The notes under the pieces were generated by a model, which saw only the letters and a program-made list of their open reading frames with translations, searched no databases and had not been told where the DNA came from. A program made the position numbers and the translations under genes. A DNA stretch of 64,000 nucleotides from Aquabacter sp040049275. GTDB taxonomy: Bacteria; Pseudomonadota; Alphaproteobacteria; Rhizobiales; Xanthobacteraceae. Positions 1 to 9,175 of this stretch are shown one piece after another (position 1 is the stretch's first letter; each line of letters opens with the position of its first letter). Where the stretch lies: contig NZ_JBDZDT010000001.1 of assembly GCF_040049275.1 (NCBI RefSeq), positions 664,252 to 728,251 on the forward strand, in the 5' to 3' direction.

Positions 1-420
1 GATGAGGTCGAGCCGGTCGAACACCGGCTGCATGGGCGCGAGCACGGCGGCGGCGGCGCGGTCATCGGCCGTGGGCGGCTTCAGCACCAGCTCGCCCTTG
101 GACGTCGCGCTGCGCGCGATCACGCTGATGCGCTCCGGCGCCGCCCCGGCGGGCAGGGTGATGTCGAAGGCGTGGGCACCGTCACCGATGCCGTTGCGGC
201 GCAGATCGATGCGCGGGCGGTCGGCGATGGCGCGAGCGATCTCCTTTGTATCCAGCAGGACGCTGATGGCGAGCCGCTCGTCCGGCGCGTCGGCGTTCCA
301 CACCCAGCCGTAGAGACGGCCCTTGTCGATGGCCTCCAGGCGCCCGTCGATGCGCGCCGCCGGCGGCGCGGCGCTGTGGGCTTTCACGGGGGCCGGCTTG
401 GCGGCGGCGATGACGGCCAT
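1..420 (-). CDS. Polysaccharide-cluster protein with a glycosyltransferase-associated module, 3' end outside the window
   Basis: The gene starts at the ATG at 420 and runs off the left edge, so only its first 140 codons are seen. A strong ribosome binding site (GAGGAGGTGC) sits just upstream and overlaps the stop codon of the preceding glycosyltransferase gene, so it belongs to the same operon. The visible part has an Ala/Pro-rich leader and then a module around residues 23-95 with a GRLYGWVWN motif. Similar modules recur in alphaproteobacterial proteins that sit with glycosyltransferases. No catalytic domain is visible. A role in surface polysaccharide synthesis is inferred from neighbours only. 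Confidence 0.6.
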   Translation of the reverse strand, partial: MAVIAAAKPAPVKAHSAAPPAARIDGRLEAIDKGRLYGWVWNADAPDERLAISVLLDTKEIARAIADRPRIDLRRNGIGDGAHAFDITLPAGAAPERISVIARSATSKGELVLKPPTADDRAAAAVLAPMQPVFDRLDLI

Positions 421-430
421 GCGCACCTCC

Positions 431-1696
431 TCAGGCAGCGGTGGAAAGGGTCTCGGATGTGGAAGCAGCGTTCGCCAAGGCGAGGTAGCGCGCGGCGACA
501 GTCCCCATGTCCACGGGCGGCTGGGCGCCGGCCGACAGACGTCGCCACAGGCCCGTCTCCTCGGCGCAGCGGCGCATGACGCCGGCAAGGTCCGCCGCGT
601 CCCCGGGCATCACGTGCAGCCCGTCCACGCCGTCGCGCACCGCCTCGGCCATGCCGCCAATGCCGCTGGCGATCACCGGCCGGCGATGAACGCGCGCTTC
701 CTCGATGACCAAGGGCGCGTTCTCCCACCAGATGGAGGGCACCACCACCCAGTCCACATCGGCCATAAGCTGGGGCATGTCGTGCCGGTCATAGGGGCCG
801 AGCCGCAGCACATGGGTATCGGTTGAGGCGAACAGGCGGTCGATCTCGGCGGTGAACGCCTCGGTCTGGTAGAGCGCGGCGCCGTGCACGCGCAATTCGA
901 AGGGCACATCGTGGGCGATGAGGCGGCGCGCCGCCTCCAGCAGCACCTTCATGCCCTTCCAGGGATTGATGTTGCCGAAATAGCCGAAGGAGGCGCGGCG
1001 ACCGTCATGGCTGTGGCGCAGCGGTGCCGGGGTCGCATGGGGGCGGGCATTGGGGATCACCTCGATGCGCTCCGCCTCCAGGCCCCACGCCACATAGCGC
1101 TCCTTCAAGAACTGGCTCGGCGAGACGAACATGTCGACCGCATCCAGATGGATCCTCAGATTGTGCGCGCGCAGCAGGAAGCGGTCCGGCGCGATGTCGG
1201 GGAAGCAGCGGTGGCAGGCATCCGGGCTTGCGCCAAGGCAGCGGTTGCCGTCCGTAGTGCGCACCATCAGCCCATCATGGGCGCAGATGGGATAGTAATC
1301 GTGCAGCGTCATCACGATGCGCGCATTGGGCAGGATACGGCGCACGAGGGCCGGGAATTCCACGCCGATGAGCAGCAGGTGGTGCAGGTGGACAATGTCC
1401 GGCCGGAAGTCCTCCAGCAGCGCCACGAGATCCGGGATCGCGCCGTAAAGGTCGATCTGGGACATGGCGAAGCGGTCGAAATGCCCGGTCCAGAACAACA
1501 CCTCGTCGCCGGCCTCGCCCACTGCCTGGAAGCTGGTGCCGGGCCGCGCCTCGCGGTGCAGCGGGCTGGTGCAGCCGACGAACAACGCCTGCGCGGCCTG
1601 CTTGTAGGCCTTGAACAGATCGTGGGCGAAGATCTCCGTGCCGCCGGGATGGAGGTCCGGATGATTGTGCGCGACGACGAGAATGCGCGGGCTCAT
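431..1696 (-). CDS. Family 4 glycosyltransferase
   Basis: A 421-residue GT4-type enzyme (GT-B fold) expected to transfer a sugar from a nucleotide donor in the cytoplasm. The N-terminus carries the acceptor-side pattern HNHPDLHPGGTE. The C-terminal half has the usual FGYFGNINPWKG and VVPSIWWENAPLVIEEA segments; the latter is the family's donor-binding region with its conserved Glu. The start overlaps the methyltransferase stop by 4 nt (ATGA), which argues for translational coupling. Donor and acceptor cannot be read from sequence. Confidence 0.88.
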   Translation of the reverse strand: MSPRILVVAHNHPDLHPGGTEIFAHDLFKAYKQAAQALFVGCTSPLHREARPGTSFQAVGEAGDEVLFWTGHFDRFAMSQIDLYGAIPDLVALLEDFRPDIVHLHHLLLIGVEFPALVRRILPNARIVMTLHDYYPICAHDGLMVRTTDGNRCLGASPDACHRCFPDIAPDRFLLRAHNLRIHLDAVDMFVSPSQFLKERYVAWGLEAERIEVIPNARPHATPAPLRHSHDGRRASFGYFGNINPWKGMKVLLEAARRLIAHDVPFELRVHGAALYQTEAFTAEIDRLFASTDTHVLRLGPYDRHDMPQLMADVDWVVVPSIWWENAPLVIEEARVHRRPVIASGIGGMAEAVRDGVDGLHVMPGDAADLAGVMRRCAEETGLWRRLSAGAQPPVDMGTVAARYLALANAASTSETLSTAA

Positions 1697-2526
1697 CTTT
1701 CACCTCCGCTGCGGACGGCGACGAACACGTCCTGGTAATGGGCGGCAGAACGCCCCCGCCAATGGCCGAGGCTCTTGCGCTCAATGCGGAAGCCCGCATC
1801 CAGCAGAAGCCCGTCGATAAAGCCGTCATCGAAGCCGACGGCGGCGAGCGGCGCGTCCTTGTCCGCGTGCCAGCACGGCCCCTCCCCCGCCCGCTCGAAG
1901 CCGAGCCTGGGGTCGCGGCCCTGCCCGTCGAGGGCGGAGGCGTCCACCACGAAGGCGGTGAGGAACAGCCGACCGCCGGGCGCGAGCACGCGGTGGATCT
2001 CCCGCGCATAGACGGTCAGCTCCGCGGGCATCAGGTGGGTCGCCACCGATGTCATGACGGCGAAGTCGAAGGCGCTGTCGCCATAGGGGAAGATCAGTTC
2101 CTCCCCGCTGACGGAGCCCTTGGGATTGTAGATGGCGTGGGCCACGTCCAGGCACTGGAAGCGGAAATTGGGATAGGCGCCGGTGATGGTTCGCGTGCAC
2201 CATTCGATGCCTTCCAGCACCGGGTCGAAGCCCTCATAGCTGCCGCGCTCGGGATGGATGAACTGGGTGAGCGGCACCGCCATGCGGCCGATGCCGCAGC
2301 CGATATCCAGCACGCGGTGGCTGCGCCGCAGCCCGCCGATCTCCACGAAATGACGCAGGAATTCGGCACCGATGGCGCGGTAGTCGCCATCGCCCACGAA
2401 GATGGAGCCGTCCGGCGGGGTGGGGAGGAAACGGTTGCTCTCGATATAGTCGAGCAGCAGGGAGATGTCCTTCGACAGGACGGGACGCACCTCTTCCGGC
2501 TGGTGCAAGGCGACGACGGCATTCAT
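1693..2526 (-). CDS. Class I SAM-dependent methyltransferase
   Basis: A 277-residue protein with a Rossmann-type methyltransferase core. Motif I reads VLDIGCGIGRM at about residues 73-83, and further core segments (FDFAVMTSVATHL, VLAPGGRLFLT) follow in the usual order. It overlaps the genes on both sides by 4 nt (ATGA at each junction), so it is the middle gene of a coupled operon between two glycosyltransferases. It probably methylates a sugar or lipid-linked glycan intermediate, but that substrate is inferred from position. Confidence 0.85.
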   Translation of the reverse strand: MNAVVALHQPEEVRPVLSKDISLLLDYIESNRFLPTPPDGSIFVGDGDYRAIGAEFLRHFVEIGGLRRSHRVLDIGCGIGRMAVPLTQFIHPERGSYEGFDPVLEGIEWCTRTITGAYPNFRFQCLDVAHAIYNPKGSVSGEELIFPYGDSAFDFAVMTSVATHLMPAELTVYAREIHRVLAPGGRLFLTAFVVDASALDGQGRDPRLGFERAGEGPCWHADKDAPLAAVGFDDGFIDGLLLDAGFRIERKSLGHWRGRSAAHYQDVFVAVRSGGER

Positions 2527-4787
2527 GCGACGGCCCTCCGTGCGTCGGCATGTGGCGCGTCGGCACGCGGCGCATCAGGCGCCATCAGCGCCGTCATGAC
2601 GGCGCCCCAGCGCTCGGCATGGAGCCAGGCATTGTAGGCGGAGGCGGTGCCGCGCGCGTGGTCCGGGCTCGCGGACATGGACTTGCGCTCGAGATGATAG
2701 AGCGCGGCCTCCGGCACGTAGCGGATGTCGTGCCCCTTCGCGCGAACCTTCAGGCAGAGGTCGCTGTCCTCGTAATCGCCGATCACATAATCCTCCGTGA
2801 ACCCGCCCACCGCTTCGTAGAGATCGCGCCGCATGACCACGCAGGCGCCGGTCACCGCCGGCACGGAGCGCTCGATGGCGGCGGGCGGATAGCTGCCGGG
2901 CATGCCTTTGTGGAAGTGGTGGTTAAGCCAGTTCCCCCGGATGCCGGGGGCGAAATACATGCCCGCGTGCTGGAGCGAGCCGTCGCCGAACAGCAGCTTC
3001 GGGCCCACCGCACCGACCTCGCCGGAGAGCCGCGCCGCGAGCGCGTGCAGCCAGCCCGCATTGACCGGGATCACGTCCGAATTCACCTGCGCGATCACTG
3101 CGCCGCGCGCTTCCCGCGCGCCCGCATTGGAGGCGATGGCGAAGCCCGCATTGCGGGGCATCACCACCAGCACGAAGGAGAGGCCGTAAAGCAGCCCGAG
3201 GCCGCGCAGCAGATGCTCGACACCATCCGCCTGCTCGGGGGAATCGAGCACATAGATAAACTCGGCATCCTCGCGGAGAGAAGGGTCCGCGGCGAAGGCC
3301 GCGACCTGCACGCGGAGGAACTCCACCACGCGATAGACTGGCACCACGATGGACATGACCGGGTTCGTCTTGCGCGGGCCGATCTCCACCACGGTCGGCG
3401 TCCCGAGCTCGCCGAGGATGCGTTTCTGGATGGCGCCCAGCGCCGGCCCGAGGCATTCGGAAAGAATGGCTGGGGTGAGCATTTGCGGCGGCACGGCGCC
3501 GAGGGCGCGCGAGCGCATCTGCACCAGGTCCGCCGGCTGGGGCGGGGGCACGAGGGCGTGCCGCTCCCCGGATTTCAGCCGCAGCGCGAAACGCGGCTGA
3601 AGCAGAGGCACCCCATCGCGGCGCGGCCCGAGCGCAAGGAAGCCGCGCACGGGCACGGAGTTTCCGTTCTTCTCCAACATCACCGAAAAGGTGCGGAGCG
3701 TGTCGCCGAGGGGCAGCGCCGCCTCGTCCGCATCCATCAGGTCGATGCCCTCGACGAGGTTCAACGGGTCGCGCATCCAGCCGCCCGCCAGAACCCCGGC
3801 AGGCGTGGACAAAGCGAGATTCACCTCGATCTCGGGCGCATCCGTTCCGCCCACGAGGCGGCGCGCCTGGAGCGGGCATTGGAGCTGGAATTCCAGCGCC
3901 CCGCACCGCCCTGCGTCCGATGCTTCCGCGGCGAGCGCGATGGCGCGCTCCCGCAGGGCGGCGTCGGGCTTCGACTGGCCGCGCCACCAGCGGCCGAGGG
4001 TGGGCACCTCGCCTTCCGCCTCAAGGCGGCGGATGGCAAAGCCGTTGGCGCCCATGAGCACCAGGAAAGTCCCGCGCGCATCCTCTTCACCGCCCAGCAC
4101 CAGATGCAGGCGGCGGGAGCCGCGCCGGTCCGGCGGATCGAGCTTCGGCCGCAGAGGCAGGCGCTCGAAGCCGTCCGGCGCGATGCGGTGCACAGCGGAG
4201 ATGCCGCCGAAGCCCTCCCCCACCGCGGTCTCCGCCATGAGGTTCGCGCCATCGAGCCGGGCCAGCAGGCGGGCCGTGCCGGGCGTCGGCGCGGCGGCTG
4301 AGATCACCGCATGGAGCATGCGCGCATAGCCGCGGCTGCGCCTCAGGCGAAACATGCTCGGCCAGGCGTCGATAAAGGCGGAAAGAAGGGAGAGGCGCGC
4401 GGCGCCGGAAAGGCCCTCCAGGAGCCGCGCCGGGTCCAGGGCGGGGATCTCGGTTTCGGGATCGACGGCGACTTCGAGGCTCGGCCCCACGGTGCCGGCG
4501 AACACTGCCAGGGTGATGGCCGCTTCCGGACGCCGGAACGCCCAGACCACGCGCGTGCCGCCATCTTCCCGCTGGAGCCGCAGCGAGGCGAGCGGGGCCA
4601 AAGGTGCCCCGGCCAGCGGCTCCAGGCGGCCTGCGCGCCACACGCGGCTCGGCAGGTCCCAGGTGAGGATGAGGGTCGCGCCACCGATGCGGAACAGACG
4701 TGGCGCCGGAGCGCGCACCGCAGATGGGGGCGCAGCAAAGGGATGGGAGCTCTCTTCCAAAGTGTCCCGGACCGCCTCGAGCATTCC
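2523..4787 (-). CDS. Large family 2 glycosyltransferase
   Basis: With the ATG at 4787 the product is 754 residues. The last third is a GT-A fold GT2 domain: MSIVVPVYRVVEFLR near its start, a donor-binding NSDV in place of a classic DxD, and a C-terminal GDYEDSDLCLKVRAKGHDIRYVP segment typical of rhamnosyl/galactofuranosyl-type GT2 enzymes. The first ~450 residues are not recognised and may bind acceptor or partners. An in-frame ATG at 4874 exists, but the 29 extra codons run through a cluster of perfect hairpins downstream of the RTX gene, so the inner ATG with GAGGCG upstream is preferred. It is the first gene of the operon. Confidence 0.82.
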   Translation of the reverse strand, partial: GMLEAVRDTLEESSHPFAAPPSAVRAPAPRLFRIGGATLILTWDLPSRVWRAGRLEPLAGAPLAPLASLRLQREDGGTRVVWAFRRPEAAITLAVFAGTVGPSLEVAVDPETEIPALDPARLLEGLSGAARLSLLSAFIDAWPSMFRLRRSRGYARMLHAVISAAAPTPGTARLLARLDGANLMAETAVGEGFGGISAVHRIAPDGFERLPLRPKLDPPDRRGSRRLHLVLGGEEDARGTFLVLMGANGFAIRRLEAEGEVPTLGRWWRGQSKPDAALRERAIALAAEASDAGRCGALEFQLQCPLQARRLVGGTDAPEIEVNLALSTPAGVLAGGWMRDPLNLVEGIDLMDADEAALPLGDTLRTFSVMLEKNGNSVPVRGFLALGPRRDGVPLLQPRFALRLKSGERHALVPPPQPADLVQMRSRALGAVPPQMLTPAILSECLGPALGAIQKRILGELGTPTVVEIGPRKTNPVMSIVVPVYRVVEFLRVQVAAFAADPSLREDAEFIYVLDSPEQADGVEHLLRGLGLLYGLSFVLVVMPRNAGFAIASNAGAREARGAVIAQVNSDVIPVNAGWLHALAARLSGEVGAVGPKLLFGDGSLQHAGMYFAPGIRGNWLNHHFHKGMPGSYPPAAIERSVPAVTGACVVMRRDLYEAVGGFTEDYVIGDYEDSDLCLKVRAKGHDIRYVPEAALYHLERKSMSASPDHARGTASAYNAWLHAERWGAVMTALMAPDAPRADAPHADARRAVA

Positions 4788-4813
4788 GTCGCGCCTCGCA
4801 TGTGAGGGAAAGG

Positions 4814-4895
4814 GCGCCCGCGATAAGCCTCGCGGGCGCAGAGTTTTGGTCCCGGCGCGAACGCCGGGGGGCACCGGGCGCCATCAGGCGCCCGG
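4814..4895 (-). terminator. Three consecutive hairpins downstream of the RTX gene
   Basis: Three perfect inverted repeats stand in a row: 4814-4823 with 4830-4839 (10 bp, loop TAAGCC), 4851-4857 with 4862-4868 (7 bp), and 4874-4882 with 4887-4895 (9 bp, loop ATCA). They begin 8 bases past the RTX stop in its transcription direction. None has a strong T tract, so Rho-independent termination is likely but not certain; they could also stabilise the RTX mRNA 3' end. Confidence 0.45.
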
Positions 4896-4902
4896 CGCGT
4901 CC

Positions 4903-5508
4903 TCAGTGAACCAGGAAGTAAGCGCTCGGATTGTCGTGCACGTCCTCGACGCTCACCCCATTGAGAGTGATGCTGTCGCCGCCGCCGAGATCGATGACGG
5001 TGCTGTGGCCCACCGCGGTCGCCCGCGCCGCCACATCGTCCGCCGTCGAGATATCCGTGCCGTTGATGCCCTTGCTGATTTCGAGGAGGTCGACGCCTTC
5101 CTTGAAGTCCAGCACGAGATCATTGCCGCCGCCGCCGGAGAAGGTGAAGACATCCTGACCGGAGCCGCCGGAGAGCAGATCATCGCCGGCGCCGCCGTCG
5201 ATGTAGTCGTTGCCGACCCCGCCAAACAGGGTGTCATTACCTGCGCCGCCGAGGAGGAAGTCCTCGCCCGCGCCGCCGAGCAGCACGTCGTGGCCGCCGG
5301 CGCCGTCGATATAATCGCTGTTGGATCCGCCGAGCAGATAGTCGTCGCCGGCCTGGCCGAACAGCATGTCATCGCCGCTTCCGCCGAACGCGATGTCGTG
5401 ACCGCCGCCGCTGAAGATGGCGTCATCCCCGGCGTGACCGAAGATCACGTCGGGAGACTGGGTTCCATGCAAGCTATCGTCGAAAGCGCTACCTTCGATG
5501 GTCGCCAT
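4903..5508 (-). CDS. Small RTX calcium-binding protein, probable type I secretion substrate
   Basis: The product is 201 residues from the ATG at 5508, preceded by GGAGG at good spacing; an ATG at 5619 in the same frame adds 37 codons without an RBS and was not used. Residues ~23-127 are about a dozen glycine/aspartate nonapeptides of the GGxGxD type (GGAGNDTLFGG, GGAGDDLLSGG), which fold into a calcium-bound beta-roll. The tail (DVFTFSGGGGNDLVLDF and onward) resembles the C-terminal secretion region of serralysins and Rap adhesins. There is no N-terminal signal peptide and no catalytic domain. The exporter genes lie 404 bp upstream on the same strand. A role as adhesin or matrix protein is inference. 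Confidence 0.88.
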   Translation of the reverse strand: MATIEGSAFDDSLHGTQSPDVIFGHAGDDAIFSGGGHDIAFGGSGDDMLFGQAGDDYLLGGSNSDYIDGAGGHDVLLGGAGEDFLLGGAGNDTLFGGVGNDYIDGGAGDDLLSGGSGQDVFTFSGGGGNDLVLDFKEGVDLLEISKGINGTDISTADDVAARATAVGHSTVIDLGGGDSITLNGVSVEDVHDNPSAYFLVH

Positions 5509-5912
5509 GGCAACCTCCGTTCTTTCCGTTGAGGGCCTGATGCCCGGGAGACAGGCCCACGCGGGACCCGTAGAGCCTGCAGCGACGAGGCACGTCTCAT
5601 CACCGCGACACCGAAGCATACGTCAGTCAGCTCTGCCGTTGAGGAACGAACGATGAAATAATTGCGATGATATTGTGGACTCAACGTCATGTGTCGATAT
5701 TAAGATGAAGTAATTCTCTCGTTATTCTGAGAGTTATTGATTTCAAATTTGAAGCTATGAATGGTCTGTTCACGGGAACCGGGGGCGAAATTCAACCCAC
5801 AATCATGGTCGGCGTGAACGCGGATGCCCGGAAAGGCTCCGCTAAAGGAAAGCCAGTGAAACAAGAATGGATCCCAGAAACATGTACCGGGATCCACGCT
5901 TTATAAGGACGC
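5509..5912. other. AT-rich intergenic region upstream of the RTX gene
   Basis: This 404-bp stretch lies between the HlyD-type gene and the RTX gene on the same strand. It is clearly more AT-rich than its surroundings and holds no convincing gene; a 65-codon frame at 5700-5897 has no RBS and no family likeness. Its size and composition suggest that the RTX gene has its own promoter. It contains the palindrome at 5742-5753. Confidence 0.6.
5742..5753. promoter_or_regulatory. 12-bp palindrome TTCAAATTTGAA upstream of the RTX gene
   Basis: A perfect 12-bp palindrome 234 bp upstream of the RTX start. The half-sites TTCAAATTT/AAATTTGAA recur as a spaced inverted repeat at 11327-11359, in front of the polysaccharide pyruvyl transferase gene. 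A shared regulator is possible but unproven. Confidence 0.35.
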
Positions 5913-7319
5913 TCAGTTCTCGCGGAAGGCGCGGTTGAAGCTCTCCGTGATGGGTTCCACCAGATAGTCGATGGCGCGGCGCGGGCGCTTGAGCACCATC
6001 AGCTCCGCCGGCATGCCGGGATAGAGGGTCACATTCGGGCGGTCCTTCAGGGCCTCCGGACCGATCTCGGCACGCACCACGTAGTAGGCTGCGCCCGTAT
6101 TCGGGTCGAGCGTCTGGTCGGCAGCCACATAAATGAGCTTGCCGTCCACCGGCGCGATGGTGCGGTGGTCATAGGCCGTAAGGCGCACCTGCGCCTTCGA
6201 GCCCGTGTGCACCGAGACGATGTCGCGGGTGTTGAGGCGCGCCTCCACGATCATGGGCTCGTTCTCGGGCACGATGTCCATGAGCGCCTCGCCTGCGATC
6301 AAGGCGCTGCCGGGCGTGCGCTTCTGGATGTTGGCCACCGCCCCCGACTGCGGCGAGCGCACCTCCAGCCGGTCGAAGATATCGCGGGCGGAGGTGATCT
6401 GGTTCTCCACCTCGTTGAGTTCGAGCTGGGCGGTCTGGAGCTGGTCCGCCACATCGCTCTGCCAGTCATATTCCACCGAGGCGAGGGCGGCCTGGGACCC
6501 GGCCTTCGCCTGCTCGGCGCGGGCCTTCTGGGCCGTATAGTCGCCGATGCGCCCGGTCAGCTCCGAGAGCCGGGCTTCCTGCTCCAGCACCTGGGCTTTC
6601 GCGACGAAGCCCTTCACGGCGAGCGTCTTCAGCCCGTCCACCCGCTCGCTGATCAGGGCGCGCTGTTTCTCGGAGGCATCGATGAGGGCGATGGCGGACG
6701 CCGCCTCGGCGGTGCGCTGCTCGATGTCCTTCCGCTGGAACTCGATCTTTCCGCCATAGGCTTCCAGACGCTTGGCGAACAGGCGACTCTCCGCTTCGCG
6801 CACGTCATTGGCCACCGGGTCCTTGGTGTTCAGCACGCGCGGGGGAAACGCGATCTCGCTCGCCCGCGTCTGCTCGGCACGCAGGCGGGCGAGGCGGGCC
6901 TGGAGGCCGATACGCTTGCCCTGCAGCCGCTCCAGTTCGGAGCGAGCGCGGGTGTCGTCCATAAGCATCAGAGGCTGGCCTTCCTTGACGATCTCGCCTT
7001 CCTGCACGGCGAGGCGCTTCAGGATGCCGCCTTCCAGGTGGCTCACCGTCTTGCGCTTGGAATCGACGATTACGGTGCCGCTCGCCACCGCCGCCGAATC
7101 AAGGCTCGCCGAGGAGGCCCAGCCGAAGAAGCCACCGAAGGCCACGATGATGACGGCGATGCCCGCGATCATGGGACCGCGCAGGCTGGAGCGCGCCTCC
7201 GCCTCGTCCTCCTTCTCGATCACCTCGTACCAGATGTCCTCGCGCCCGCCGCCGGGGGGCAGAAGCTCGGCCGGCCGCCGGGCGGTGATGGCGTTGTCGT
7301 TGGTCCTGCGGTCGGTCAT
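5913..7319 (-). CDS. HlyD/PrsE-family membrane fusion protein of a type I secretion system
   Basis: The product is 468 residues from the ATG at 7319, which overlaps the ABC gene's stop by 4 nt (ATGA). A short cytoplasmic segment precedes one membrane span (about residues 49-70, PMIAGIAVIIVAFGGFFGW). A lipoyl-like half-domain follows (VSHLEGGILKRLAVQEGEIVKEGQ), then a long charged coiled-coil region (~120-290) and a beta-barrel C-terminus with the family's KVRLTAYD-like and YPGMPAELMV segments. It should bridge the inner-membrane ABC exporter to a TolC-like outer membrane pore, which is not in this window. Confidence 0.93.
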   Translation of the reverse strand: MTDRRTNDNAITARRPAELLPPGGGREDIWYEVIEKEDEAEARSSLRGPMIAGIAVIIVAFGGFFGWASSASLDSAAVASGTVIVDSKRKTVSHLEGGILKRLAVQEGEIVKEGQPLMLMDDTRARSELERLQGKRIGLQARLARLRAEQTRASEIAFPPRVLNTKDPVANDVREAESRLFAKRLEAYGGKIEFQRKDIEQRTAEAASAIALIDASEKQRALISERVDGLKTLAVKGFVAKAQVLEQEARLSELTGRIGDYTAQKARAEQAKAGSQAALASVEYDWQSDVADQLQTAQLELNEVENQITSARDIFDRLEVRSPQSGAVANIQKRTPGSALIAGEALMDIVPENEPMIVEARLNTRDIVSVHTGSKAQVRLTAYDHRTIAPVDGKLIYVAADQTLDPNTGAAYYVVRAEIGPEALKDRPNVTLYPGMPAELMVLKRPRRAIDYLVEPITESFNRAFREN

Positions 7320-9049
7320 GCGGCACCTCCGGCGCTGGCGAGGGCGGGCTTGGCGGCGGGCTTCCGGACAGGCGTGATGCTCGCCACCACAGAGGTGCGC
7401 TCGCCGAACTGGGCGACGCGCCCGTCCTGGAGCACCAGCAGCTTGTCGGCGCATTCCATGATGGCGGGGCGATGGGCGATCACCACCACGATGGCGCCGT
7501 CGTCGCGGGCAGCGCGCATGGCGGAGAGGAGCGCCGCCTCGCCCTCGGCGTCGAGATTCGCATTGGGCTCGTCCAGCACCATGAGGCGCGGGCGGCCATA
7601 CAGGGCGCGGGCGAGCGCGATGCGCTGCTTCTGCCCGCCGGAAAGGGTGAAGCGGCCATCGCCCACCGGCGTGTCGTAGCCAAGCGGGAGGCGGCCGATC
7701 ATCTCGTGCACGCCGGCACGCCGCGCGGCCTCGATGACGAGGCGGGGATCGCCGTCGCGCATGCGTGCGATATTCTCTCTTATGGTGCCGTCGAGGAGCG
7801 AGACCGACTGGGGCAGGTAGCCCGTCATGTCGCCGAACGAGCCGCGCTCCCACAGATAGACATTGTGCCCGTCGAGAAAGACGCCGCCCGCCGTGGGCTT
7901 GGCCGCCCCCACCAGCAGGCGCGCAAGCGTGGACTTGCCGGCGGCGGAGGGGCCGACCACGCCGAGGATCTCGCCGGGCGAGACGCGGAAGGAGACGCCC
8001 TTCAGCACCGCCAGATCCTGGCCGGGCACGGCATAAACGAGGCGGTCCGCCTCCAGGTCGCCGCTGGATCGCGGCGTCGGCACCACGTCGCGGCCATGCT
8101 TGTGGCTCTCCAGCAGTTCGCGGATGCGCTGCCAGGAGCCGAAGGCGGTGATCCAGCTGCGCCAATTGTCGGTGAGGCTGTCGAACGGCGCCAGCAGGCG
8201 GTTCATGATGATAGTGGCGCCGATCATGGATCCAGGAGAGGCGGCACCCTCGATCACCAGGCCAGCGCCCAGCGAGAGCGCGCCGATCTGCATGCACAGG
8301 CGCAGAACGCGGGTCACCATATGCATGCTCCTCCCGCGCCGGTGGCCGGAGGCCGAGAGCTCCGCCGCATGCACCTGCGAGGCGCGCCAGCGCTGGGCCA
8401 GAGCCGGGAGCATCCCCATGCCCTCGATGGCCTCGGCATGGCGCAGCGTGGATGTGATGCGCGAGATGTTCTCGATATGCGCGTGGTTCGCTTCCTTGGT
8501 GACGCCCCGCGTGAACATGTCGGAGATGATGCCGAGACCGACGAGCATGGTTGCGGAGACGATGGCGAGCAGGCCGTAGAGCGGGTGCAGCAGGAACAGG
8601 ACCACGAGGTAGATGGGGCACCACATGCCCTCCAGCGGCGCCACGATCGAGCTGGAGGTCATGAAGGAGCGCAGGTCGTTGAGATCCCGCATCACCTGAC
8701 TCGCCTTTGCCGAGCCGGCATCGAGGGAAGATGCGAGCGCAGCTTCGAGAGTCGGGATGTTCAGGCGTTTCACCAAGGTGCCAGCCATGGCCTGGAAGGT
8801 GAGGGCCCGGATATACTCAAGAAAACCGTAGACCACGAGCGCGCCAGCCGCGACGATTATCAGCATCGTCAGCGTATCGTAGCTGCGGCTGTTAACGACG
8901 CGGTCGTGCACCTGTATCATAAAGAGGGGCACGGTGAGCTGAAGTACAGTAATAAAGGCACTCAACGCAGCGGCATAGACGAGTCCTACCAAGAAAATTC
9001 GTCTGCCCTTCCTGATGAGTGTCGCGGCATCCATATGTTTTGTCGGCAT
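7316..9049 (-). CDS. Type I secretion system ABC transporter, PrtD/PrsD family
   Basis: A 577-residue fused permease-ATPase. The first ~320 residues hold the six-span exporter domain with the PrtD-typical LTVPLFMIQVHDRVVNSRSYDTL start. The ATPase domain has Walker A GPSAAGKST (about residue 370), signature LSGGQ, Walker B LMVLDEPN and H-loop AHRP. It lacks the N-terminal C39-like domain of HlyB, as expected for exporters of C-terminal-signal RTX proteins. The first gene of the operon, it faces a MarR-type gene across a 260-bp AT-rich region. The RTX protein at 4903-5508 is the obvious substrate. Confidence 0.94.
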   Translation of the reverse strand: MPTKHMDAATLIRKGRRIFLVGLVYAAALSAFITVLQLTVPLFMIQVHDRVVNSRSYDTLTMLIIVAAGALVVYGFLEYIRALTFQAMAGTLVKRLNIPTLEAALASSLDAGSAKASQVMRDLNDLRSFMTSSSIVAPLEGMWCPIYLVVLFLLHPLYGLLAIVSATMLVGLGIISDMFTRGVTKEANHAHIENISRITSTLRHAEAIEGMGMLPALAQRWRASQVHAAELSASGHRRGRSMHMVTRVLRLCMQIGALSLGAGLVIEGAASPGSMIGATIIMNRLLAPFDSLTDNWRSWITAFGSWQRIRELLESHKHGRDVVPTPRSSGDLEADRLVYAVPGQDLAVLKGVSFRVSPGEILGVVGPSAAGKSTLARLLVGAAKPTAGGVFLDGHNVYLWERGSFGDMTGYLPQSVSLLDGTIRENIARMRDGDPRLVIEAARRAGVHEMIGRLPLGYDTPVGDGRFTLSGGQKQRIALARALYGRPRLMVLDEPNANLDAEGEAALLSAMRAARDDGAIVVVIAHRPAIMECADKLLVLQDGRVAQFGERTSVVASITPVRKPAAKPALASAGGAA

Positions 9050-9175
9050 CAGAGGGGCACCTTTCTACCTGTCTCGTTCAGGAAATCGACAGAAATTAGA
9101 AACACCTTTAAATGAACATGAATTTTCCACACCATCGCCGCATTTCGACACCGAAATCGAAATTGCTGTGTTGCA

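Noticed and set aside
4903..5508. The repetitive RTX coding stretch as a possible tandem DNA repeat or CRISPR array
   Set aside because: The periodicity is in the protein (nonapeptides) with variable codons; there are no spacer-repeat units. No CRISPR array was seen anywhere in the window.
5700..5897. A 65-codon minus-strand frame upstream of the RTX gene
   Set aside because: No RBS, no similarity, and it lies in the AT-rich promoter region; treated as noncoding.
5913..8624. A 903-residue frame containing the HlyD-type protein
   Set aside because: The first ~435 codons read the ABC gene in another frame; the HlyD start at 7319 is coupled to the ABC stop.
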